Assembly (NCBI GenBank): GCA_002104895.1 | Contig: MCFG01000152.1 | Location: forward strand, 1 to 64,000 | Direction of reading: 5' to 3' | Source: Anaeromyces robustus | Taxonomy: Eukaryota > Neocallimastigomycota > Neocallimastigomycetes > Neocallimastigales > Neocallimastigaceae | Length of the DNA stretch: 64,000 nt | In this document: positions 51,365 to 61,300 of the stretch, in pieces | Layout: the number at the start of each line of letters is the position of its first letter | Numbering within the stretch: position 1 is the stretch's first letter | Translations under genes and position numbers: made by a program | Notes under the pieces: model-generated | Told to the model about the DNA's origin: nothing | Database searches by the model: none | What the model saw: the letters and a program-made list of their open reading frames with translations, nothing else

Positions 51365-52149
51365 TTTTTTTTAGACTAGGATTAGTCTTTATATTTAAAA
51401 TAATTAATTTAAATTAAATATATATGTGAAAATATAGATTGTATTAAAATAAATAAAAGTTATAAAAGATACACAAGAAAACAATAAAATTTATAACAAA
51501 TATTAATCAAATTAAAAATATTAAATAAATAAAAAGGAAAGAAGTTAAACTTCTAATCTCTCCCATTCAACGAATGAGATGTCATTCAAATCCGTATTGG
51601 AATAAATTCCATACCTTATCTTTTCGACGTCGATGCCCTTGAAGCCGCCCGGAGAGTTCTTATTGTTATTATACCAATTGAGAAGAATCCGAAAGAATAT
51701 ATTTACAATTGACATAACAACAGTAAGAAAATACGACAGACCCATAATATCCGGAACAGGAGACTCGGATGAACTTTTGATAAATAATTCATGCCACTGA
51801 CTCTGTTCCCCAATAATATCTAGTTTTTCAAATGCATAACACTCATCAAGGAAAGCGTTAAGTATCAAGTAATATATATTATCTTCATAATCTTGGTCCG
51901 AGTCCTCAGAAAACCCAGTGATTTTTCTCAATTAATTAATGCAAACTTCACGAATAATTCTTCATTATTTTTAATAAATGTATTTCTATCCTTATAATTG
52001 AATATCCAATGAGGAAAACTTTGCTTTTTTTTCACATAGCAAGAACAGCACGTATGGAAGTTTTCAAGTGTAGATTTACCTTTAAGTAGAAACTTATAGT
52101 TAAATTGAAAACCGCTGCGTATTCTCATAATCCAGAAGATCGGCATTTG
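51365..52149 (-). mobile_element. LINE 3' end (family C) with C-terminal coding part
   Basis: On the - strand two frames cover the end of a LINE protein. 52146-51928 reads WIMRIRSGFQFNYKFLLKG then CCSCYVKKKQSFPHWIF, a C-C…H zinc-knuckle-like module. 51931-51545 reads DECYAFEKLDIIGEQSQW… to WERLEV. The 3' UTR follows and ends CTAATCCTAGTCTAAAAAAAA at 51365. This fixes the family C tail as the 3' end of this LINE type. The two frames overlap by a few bases in different registers, so the copy is broken at least once. Confidence 0.65.
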
Positions 52150-53134
52150 CCCTACTAGGCTGTCCTACTGTGTTATTAGCATTGACGTTCCTGGAGAGGT
52201 TGATTTTAAAATTATTGAACAATATATATATAAGGCATGATATCATTCAATAGAGTCGCAACAAGAATAGAGATTTTGAATATGTACCAGATTCGGATTG
52301 ATATTTAAACAATCATTCCCATTCCAATTAAAAAAGAATATAAATTCGATACCTATTAACTATTTTTCTATTACCTAAAATATCTATATTACATATACTA
52401 TTGATCCTATTATTATCACTACTTTTATAACCCTTAACAATATTATTAATTCTATTATCCACACTAGGTTTATAACTGGTCCTAACTAAACTATTAAAAA
52501 GATTATCTAAAAAATAAAAAAAATTTCTATCTAGATCAGAGAAGTGATCAATACGAAGATTTTTAAATAAAAAACAATTTATAAACCAATGATCAATTCT
52601 CTGATAACTGTCACAATGGAAACAATTATGAACAACAATTAGGACAAGAATTATTAATCATTTTTGCAGCTTTAGCAACTCTAGCATCGATTTTATATCC
52701 ACATCTTGCCCTAAGTATCCACCTAAAACCTTTGCTATATTCAGGAAATTCTAGATTAAGCTTTAAGTAATTCCTTGATTCTTCAAAGTTGTACATTTTA
52801 TAGGTTTTAGCTTTAATTGATTTATCACTGTTCATGTCTCTGTCCCAATAGAATTCCATAATTTCTTTAGTAGAGGATGAAATATTTTTTAATTTATCAT
52901 TTAATATTTTACTTTCTTTGTCCCAAGTCCATTTTCTTGTTGTAGCAACATTATTAACTATCTTTGAGATAATACAGTTGGAGTCCTTCCACTTATTAAA
53001 ACATCTAACTTGAGCTAAAGCACATTTACCAGAAAGTGGAGGAATATTAAGTTCTTTTGAGATGTAATAAATAGAAACAAAAGAATTAGGTTTCGAGTAG
53101 CCTAAAATCCAATAAAAACCTTTGTTTTCTATTC
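52150..53134 (-). mobile_element. 5'-truncated LINE (family A), C-terminal part
   Basis: From about 53120 on the - strand one frame runs open to 52626: GFYWILGYSKPNSFVSIYY, then ELNIPPLSGKCALAQVRCFN, KWKDSNCIISKIV, then FRWILRARCGYKIDARVAKA and NNSCPNC. This is the region behind the reverse transcriptase in LINE ORF2, ending in a zinc knuckle. Just past the stop another register reads NCFHCDSYQRIDHWFINC, completing a C-C…H-C knuckle, so there is one frameshift. The remainder aligns with the + strand copies at 20.9 and 41.6 kb. The RT domain itself is absent. Confidence 0.75.
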
Positions 53135-53420
53135 TTTTTTTTTTTTTTTTTTTTTTTTAGACTAAAGTAAAAGAATACATTTCTTCGTTTATTTATTATA
53201 GATAATTATTTAATACATTTATATTTTAAATATTTATTATATATTTTTTTCATTTTAATAAAATCAATTTAAAATAAAAACAAAAAAATATTTTTTTAAA
53301 TTCTATCTAAAAAAATCTATAATAAATATTTAAAATAGAGATAAATATCTGTTTAAAAAGTTAAAATATAGAACAATTTTTTTAGATATAATAATTCTAA
53401 TATTAATACCGATTAAAAAA
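53135..53420 (-). mobile_element. LINE 3' UTR (family B) with poly(A), abutting the family A copy
   Basis: On the - strand it ends ATGTATTCTTTTACTTTAGTC then TA and 24 A at 53158-53135, directly joined to the open frame of the family A copy. It looks like a truncated insertion into, or just ahead of, the older element. Confidence 0.45.
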
Positions 53421-53686
53421 AAAGATATAAAAAATTTAAAACTTTATAAATAATTCAAAAGACACAAAAATTATAATCAAAAAAACAAATATTTATTTTT
53501 ATATATATTACATATTTTATTTTATTTTTATAAATTTTTTTTAAAAAATAAATTATTATTTTTTCTTCTAGCATAAGAAAAAACAACAATTCCTTTTTAA
53601 CTTTATATATTAATACATTTTTATATTTTATATATTTATAATTTTTTTTAATTTTTTTTAATATTTTTTAATGGTATGGAATTTTT

Positions 53687-53826
53687 AAAAATTACGTAGA
53701 ATACTGCGCGGAGATACCAGTATCTCAGCGTCGATCACCTACTATCCTTTTCTTATTTTTTTTAAAGAAAATTCGTAAAAACATTATATTTTTAAGATGT
53801 CGAAGCGTTATCTATCAATAATTTTT
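53687..53826 (+). ncRNA. Structured RNA unit 1
   Basis: Outer stem AAAAATTA…TAGA with TCTA…TAATTTTT. Hairpin GAGATA/TATCTC with loop CCAG. It has GTCGATCACCTACTATCC and TGTCGAAGCG, one change from the consensus GCCGAAGCG. Confidence 0.55.
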
Positions 53827-54130
53827 TTAAGGTATATTATAGAATAATTCTTTTTCAAAAAGAATATTGCTTTACGCGTGTGTAAATTAATTATGTCATT
53901 GCGTATTAAAAAAAATGATAATTTTTTTTTTGTTTGTATGGATATAGTTGGTGTTAATAAACGTTTTTAATTGGATTTGTTTATTTTATCAAAAAATAAA
54001 TAATGAATGTATGTAAAAAAAAATTCTAAAGTACTATATAATTGAAAAAAATCTAAAAACTGTACAATAAATAAGTCTAATGTACTTAATTTTTTATAAA
54101 TATTATTTTTTGTTTTTTTGTTTTTTTTTT

Positions 54131-54256
54131 TTAAATAAGAAACAGTGAAAATCTGCGCGAAGGTGATACCAGTCTCCTCTGGCGTCGGTCATTTTTTCCA
54201 TATATGAACTAGCATATTAGAAATATTGCCGAAGCGAATTTCATCAAATTTCTTTT
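54131..54256 (+). ncRNA. Structured RNA unit 2 (most divergent)
   Basis: Outer stem GTGAAA with TTTCAT, extended by GAAA/TTTC. Hairpin AGGTGA/TCTCCT with loop TACCAG and one T-T mismatch. It lacks the CTACTATCC block and the second hairpin is altered, but GGCGTCGGTCA and GCCGAAGCGA are kept. Confidence 0.5.
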
Positions 54257-54279
54257 GAATTGATAATTATTTTCATTTT

Positions 54280-54434
54280 AAATAAATCGAAGATATTCTG
54301 CACGGGAGTACACAGTACTTCGGTGTCGGTCACCCACTATCCTTTTCTTTTTTTTTTTGATTTTGTTATTTTAGAAAATTCGTAAAAACATTATATTTTT
54401 AAGATGCCGAAGCGAAATCTTTCATAATTTATTT
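54280..54434 (+). ncRNA. Structured RNA unit 3
   Basis: Outer stem AAATAAAT…GAAGAT with ATCTTTC…ATTTATTT. Lower hairpin GCAC/GTGT instead of GCGC/GCGT. Upper hairpin GGAGTAC/GTACTTC with loop ACA. Blocks GTCGGTCACCCACTATCC and GCCGAAGCG are present. Confidence 0.55.
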
Positions 54435-54481
54435 ATAATCATTTTAATTTCTTAAATAATTGTTTGATTTGCTTTGTTTAA

Positions 54482-54610
54482 TAAACCGTGGTTATCTGCG
54501 CGGAGATATACAATACCTCAGCGTCGGTCACTTACTATCCTTTTTTTTCTAAAAAAATTCGTAAAGACTTTACGTCTTTAAAATGCCGAAGCGATTTCCA
54601 TCAAATTTAT
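54482..54610 (+). ncRNA. Structured RNA unit 4
   Basis: Outer stem AAACCGTGG with CCATCAAATTT. Hairpin GAGATAT/ATACCTC with loop ACA. The second hairpin is TAAAGAC/GTCTTTA with loop TTTAC, where other units have TAAAAA/TTTTTA. Shortest T spacer of the array. Confidence 0.55.
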
Positions 54611-54640
54611 TAATAGGTTAATAAATTATTAAATTAAAAA

Positions 54641-54814
54641 TAAACCGTGGCTATCTGCGCGAAGGAAATACCAGTTTCCTCTGGCGTCGGTCACCTACTA
54701 TCCTTTTCATTTTCTTTTTGATTTTTGATATTTTTATTTTTTAAATTTTTTTTTTTTGAAAATTCGTAAAAACATTATATTTTTAAGATGCCGAAGCGAT
54801 TTCCATCAAGTTTA
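54641..54814 (+). ncRNA. Structured RNA unit 5
   Basis: Outer stem AAACCGTGG with CCATCAAGTTT. Hairpin AGGAAA/TTTCCT with loop TACCAG. Blocks GTCGGTCACCTACTATCC and GCCGAAGCGATTTCC. Closest to unit 4 in its ends and to unit 2 in its hairpin. Confidence 0.55.
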
Positions 54815-57765
54815 TTTTTTCAGAATTTTAATTCCATTGGTAGTTTCTTTTCTTTAAATAAGAATAGTTATACAAATAAATATTTTATTTTCATAGATAG
54901 GATCATAATAATAATAAATATTTTTCAATAATTTTTTTTTTACTTTTTAATTTTTTAAAAAATGCTTTGTTAAAACAGTATAATTTTTTTTTCACAGAAA
55001 AAAATTTTTTTTTATATTAAAAAATTTTAAATATATCAAATATTTAAAAAGAAAAATTATCAAAAATAATTAAAACTTTAAAAATTTTAAAAAAAAATTA
55101 TTGAAATATTATCTTTTTTTAATATTTATTATTATTTGATTTGATGATAAAAAAATGTTTTTTACGAAAAATCACTTCCTTTTTATATTTTTTAAAAAAA
55201 TTAAAACATTATTAAAAAATGTTAATATTATTAATATTTATAGAATATAATATATGAAATAATATATTTGAATATATTATTTTATATATTTATCCATTAT
55301 ATTATATTATATTATAAAATATCATATAATATAATATATTCAAATAAATATTTAAATTTATATTAAATAAACTTTTTCTTTTATATTTACTATATATAAT
55401 ATATATTATAATAGAGTATATATTAATAGATATAAATAATATTAATAACCTTCTATAATAATTTCTATTATATAAACTTTATTTAATAGAAAATATTTTA
55501 ATATTATCATCACATATATTACAGTAGTATTGGATGATATATTTATATTAAAATAAACAATATATTATACTTAGTAATATATATAAATTAAATGTTCAAA
55601 TATATTATTGAATATATAATATTATATGATCTTTATAATAAATATAAAAATAAAATAGAATTATAGAAATAGGAGAGGAAATATGAGATAATTTTATTGG
55701 TTGAAAAGAAAGAAAAAGGAATAAATATGGATAGTAATAAAGAAATATACGAGTTTTTTTTAAAATTTATATAATTATATATATTATATAATATTTATAT
55801 ATATAATTCATATAAAACTTGTTTTATCTAAATACAAATTTTTAATACTATACAAAATATGAATATTATATATTATAATACATTATAATAAATTATAAAA
55901 TGAAATAGAGTCAAGCCTATATTTGAAAAAAAAAAAAATTAGTAAAAAAAAAAATTTAGGGCACTTACTATCTTACTATAGGACAGTTTTAAAAATCCTC
56001 TTATTTTATTTTTTTAAAAAAAAATGTAAATCAATTAGTAATAAATATATATAATATATATGTATATAAAAAACACTATTAAATTATTAATTATTATAAT
56101 TAATAATGATGAATTAATTTACCCTTTTATCTGTATTTTCTTCTTTCTTATTTTCATTAATATAATATATATAATAAAGGAGATTATAAAAAAAGAGAGT
56201 AATTCTATATAAAAATTTATTATTAAAGTTTATCTTATTCCTTTTAATATAAAATAATAATTACTATATAATAAGATGACATAACAAAATAAATAAAATA
56301 GATATTAAAATAAAACAATAACAGAATAACTATAATATTAAAAAACATAAATTAAAGAATATCTTATGAATAAAATTTAGTTTATTTAAAATAATAATAA
56401 AAAAAAGCTTGATGAATTTTTTATATTTATTCTTTAATAAAAAAAATAAGGTGAGAATAATAATTTATAAAAAAAATAATAATAGAGTTTTAATAAGTTT
56501 TACTTGTTTTGATATCCACTTAATTATTTACTAAATCATTTATCTAATTATTATTTTTTTTATTTATTTATTTATTATTAATTAATTTTTTTTTTAATAT
56601 TATAATACCTATAAATAAAATAATAATGATAATAATAATAATAAAAAAAGAAACATTTTTATTTCAATAGTTATTAATAAAAAAAACCTTTTTAATATTA
56701 TATGAAATTAAATTAAATTTTTAAAATCTAATTCGTTCAACTATGTAATATAAATAATATTATTTATTTTTTATATTTACTATATTAATTAATTGAATGT
56801 GATACAAAAAAATAAATTAAATTTTGTGCTACAAATTTTAATTATTATAAATTAATTTTTAAGTAAAAAATCATTATTAATAATAATAATAACTATAATT
56901 AATAATAAAAATGAAACACTTTAATATTTATTATTTAATTAGTTATTAAATATTATATGGATAAATTTTATATATATAAAAATATATAATAAAAAATAAT
57001 AATAATATCCATGTAAAATGAATATTATTTTCTTTTAGTATATAAATTATTTAAATTTTAAATATTAATATTAAAAAACCTCTCCTATTTTTTTTTTAAA
57101 CTTTTTTAAGATTTAGTAAAAAAAAATGAAAAAGAAGGAAAGAAAAAATATTATAAAAATTGATTTTTATTTGTTTTAAAATATGATAAATGATACACCA
57201 TAAATCATTTTGTTTATGCTATAAATTAACCATTAAAATATGAAAATAAAAAAAAACTATAAAATTAAAGTTAATAATTTTCGAAAATTTTAATAAATAA
57301 TAAAAATATTAATGATAACATATATAGAAATTGATAATATTATAATTCTTTTTATCACTGTTTCTTTTTTTTTTTTTTAAAACAGTAAAAAAAAATTATT
57401 AAACGGCATATATTACGAAAAGATATATTTTATTATTATATACAGAATTTTTTCATATAACCTTGTAATTACATAAAATAAAGATTTGTAGAATTAATAG
57501 AATCTTAATACTAATAATAATAATATCTTTAAGAGAATATTTAATGAAAAGTATTATGCCATATTTAAAAAAATATTAATTAATAGTTGAGAAATAAAAT
57601 ATTTTTAAATATTAAATATATTAATAATTACAATTATTATAAAATATTGTATAATTATAATAATAATTTTTACAAAATTTTTATTATAATTTATTAATTG
57701 TTGATTATTATTATTATCAACAATTAATAAAATAATAATAATTATTAATATTTTGTTTTATAAGT
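54815..57765. other. Gene desert
   Basis: A+T spacer with poly(A)/(T) runs. No frame or RNA gene could be supported. Confidence 0.6.
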
Positions 57766-58300
57766 ACAATAATGGCGGTTCTTCATAATATTATAATTAT
57801 ACAGAATAGTCAGTATTATTTATATAAAACAAATAATGATAATAATAATTAATAATTAATAAACAATAATAATAATATAATTATTATTATTATAATATTT
57901 ATATTTTTTTTGGTACATATAATAATAATAACGACGGTTCAATATATATTATATTTTTTAATTAACAGAAAAATAATGAGAAAATAAAAATAATTTAATA
58001 TATTTTGTTTTTCTTGGTAAAAATAACGACGGTTCAACCTAAAACCTAAATATTATTTTATAATTATAATAATAATTAATAATTAATAAAAAAATAATTA
58101 TTATTAATATTTTTAAATATTATTTTATAATTATTATTTTTCGCAACTATTTTATAACAATAACTATGGTTCTTGTAAAAATTATTTTTTATAATTATTA
58201 TGATAAAAATAATTAAATATTAATAAAAAAATTGTTAATAAAAAAAATAATAATTATAATTAATATTTTTTAAATAACTATACAATAACGACGGTTCTTG
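57765..58300. repeat. Dispersed GACGGTTC motif, five occurrences
   Basis: Near 57775 (GGCGGTTCTTC), 57931 (ACGACGGTTCAA), 58026 (ACGACGGTTCAA), 58163 (ACTATGGTTCTTG) and 58288 (ACGACGGTTCTTG). Each is preceded by AATA-type sequence and separated by 95-160 bases of pure A+T. The copies are too far apart for a simple microsatellite. Confidence 0.5.
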
Positions 58301-61300
58301 CTAGTTTTATAATTATATTGAAAATGATAATAATAATTAATAATTAATAATAAAATAATAATTAACAATGATATTGAAAATGATAATAATAATAATAATA
58401 ATAATTAATAATAATTAATAATAGAATAATTATTAATAATAATTGCTTATAATATTTGTTTTACATCTAAATATAGATTTATAAAGCAATATAAAAATAA
58501 TAATAGTTTTCAATCAATAATTATTAATTTAATTATTTTATATATTAATTTATTTATTATATTTATTTATTTTATTTATTTATTTTATTTATCATCAAGT
58601 TATACATCCAGTTAATATTATAATTATTATATAAAATTAATATTAATTTTTTTTATCCATAATTCATTATTTTTTATATTTTTTCTTATTAATTATATTT
58701 AGAAATTTATGATATTAAGTTTAGGATAAAAAACGAAAAATTATATTAGGTAAAACATCCTTGTCTTAAACCTAAAAATTTATTAATAATAATATATATA
58801 AATTTTTTTTATTTTTTTTTTTAATTCGTCGGTGATTTAAATTTTAACAAAAAAACTTTTTTTTTTAAAAAAAAATATATATTTATCAAACTATAATAAT
58901 TAATATATAAAAAATTTTTTAAAAAAAAAAATTCTTATGAAAATTAAAAAAAATTTTAAATATTAGAATTATTATTAATTTAAAGTATATTTATAATATA
59001 TTGGTAATTTTTGTTTATAATATATTATTCCTTATATAATATATTTTGTAAATATATTACCAATATATGTCGAAATAAATCTTTCAGTGTTTTAAAATAA
59101 TCCAATAATATACTTTCAAAAAAATTAATTAGTCTAACTTTATATTTATATTTATTAAATTAAACTTTAATAATTTTATTTAATAGTTATATATAAAATA
59201 ATATATAATTATATATATAATAGTTCATTATTTTAAATATATTTAAAAAAAATATTATATAATTAATAATATGTATGGATAATATATTATAAATATATTA
59301 TTTAAAAAAGTTTTTTTTTTTTAAAAAAAAAAATTTTATAGGTGTAAATTTCTGTCACAATGAAACTTTTATAACACGATATAACAAATATAACAAATAA
59401 TAAATAGTTAAAATATATATACAATAATAAATTTAAAATATTTTTTTTTCTTATATGGAAGTATTAACCACAATTTAAAAAAGAAAAAAAAAATTGTTTT
59501 ACTTAAAGTTGTCAAATATAGATAGGATAAAACAAAATTTTAAAAAAAAAAAAATTTCAAAATTTTAAAAAAAAAAAAATTTCAAAATAAAAAATGATAA
59601 TAATTCCAAACATCATATAACATTATGCATGTTTTATTTATTAAATTAAAATTAATAATAAAAACAAAATTAAATAAAACAAATAAATTAGAAAAAAAAA
59701 TTTTTTTTACAAAAGTAGTAAAAGATAATTTATGCAATGAACTAAAATTAGAAACTAAAGGCTTATAAAAAAATTTTTAATAACTAACTAATAATGGATA
59801 AATAATAAATATATAAATTTAAAAATAATTAAAGAAATAATGCTAAAAATAAAAAATAAAAATAAAAAAAAAAGGCTTATGCTTTTTACTTTTATTAATA
59901 ATATCCTATCATTAACCATTAATAAATAAATAAATAAAAAGAGTCATAATTATATTAAATATATATATAACTGCCAATTTTTTATTTAATATTTAATTAC
60001 TTGTAAAACGTTATACCATTTAGAAAATTAATATATAAACTATTATTAACTCTTAAAATCTTTTAATAACATAGGCAATCATTATCCATAAATATTATAA
60101 ATATTATAATAATATTTTATTTATTATTATTTTTAATTAAAATGGATAATATTAATTAAAAAGAAAAAAAATTTTATTTAAAACAATAATTAATACGTCA
60201 TTTTAAATCATAAAAATATCTTTTTATTTTAAAATTTTAATATTTTTATTCCTATAATATATTACAATATATTATTTTAATAAATAGATTAAAATATATT
60301 ATATTATAATATATTATAACGGGTAAAATAAAAATAATAATAATTTTTATAATTATATAATTAAAATTTATCTATTTAAATAGTTTTTATTTATTTATTT
60401 TAATTAATATGTTTTACATAAATAAATCAATAAATAAAAATTATTAAAATAAATAAATCTTTATTATATTATTATATTAAATAATTAATATATAGTAACA
60501 ATATATTTAAATTAAATAAATATATAAAACTTGATAATATAAAAAAAAACATCTCCAAAATAAAAGAAAATTTTTTAATTTTTAAATTTTAATTTCTTTT
60601 TTTTTTTTTTTTTTATTTTTTAATAAATTTAATGTTTCAAAAAATAAATTTTTATTGTTTTTATTTTATAATAATCATCTTACAAATATTATGACGAAGT
60701 TAATTAGTGGTACTTTTATCATTACACAAATTTCACTTAACAATTTATTAATAATATATTAATATTACACAAATTAAATAAAATAAAGTTGTTTATTATT
60801 AATAGTAAAAAAGTTTATTTTATATTTAATTGAATTTATTTTAAATGATTTTCAATGAAAATAATTAAAAAATACATATATTATAATGTATTCTAATATA
60901 AGTATATATTTAAAATAATATATCATAACAATATTCATATTTATAAATAAAATTCAATTGATTTTTCAAAAGAGATTTTTATTTAAAACATTAAAATTTA
61001 TAATCATGTTTTAAAATTTAATAAAGTAAAATAATAATAATGATAAAATTATTATTACTTACTTATTATTATGATTATTGTTTTTTTTTATTAATATTTT
61101 AGATGACTTTTTATATTAAATATTTTATATTGTTGAAATATAAAAGTCATAATTATAATTATATGAAAATAAGTTATTATTATTCCTAATAATTTAAAAG
61201 AATAAAAATAAAATAAAATAAAAAATAAAAAACAATTATTAATATAATTAAATTAATAAAAAATAAATTGTATGTAACGTTAAACCTTTATTAATCATTC

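Larger units (their letters stand above)
53687..54814 (+). ncRNA. Array of five structured RNA-like units
   Basis: Five units: 53687-53826, 54131-54256, 54280-54434, 54482-54610 and 54641-54814. Each has, in order, a variable outer stem, CTGCRCG, a short hairpin, GYGTCGRTCA (usually then CYTACTATCCTTTT), a T-rich spacer of variable length, TTCGTAAAAAC or similar with a hairpin, GCCGAAGCG, and the second half of the outer stem. Stems differ between units but keep pairing. The hairpin is GAGATA/TATCTC, AGGTGA/TCTCCT, GGAGTAC/GTACTTC or AGGAAA/TTTCCT. Its base is GCGC/GCGT, becoming GCAC/GTGT in unit 3. TCGG can pair with CCGA. The strand is assumed. No open frame, Pol III boxes or known RNA motif was recognised. 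Confidence 0.6.

Noticed and set aside
53700-53830. Spliceosomal intron signals in CTACTATCCTTTT of the RNA units
   Set aside because: The block looks like a branch site plus pyrimidine tract, but no protein-like exon flanks any unit.
54153-54240. Resemblance of CTGCGCGAAGGTGATAC…TTCGTAA…GAAGCG to U6 snRNA
   Set aside because: Only short scattered matches. The ACAGAGA box and the U6 stem order are absent, and other units match less.
53687-54814. Hammerhead, HDV-like, pistol or twister ribozyme
   Set aside because: No CTGANGA/GAAA core and no recognisable pseudoknot consensus, although a new class cannot be excluded.
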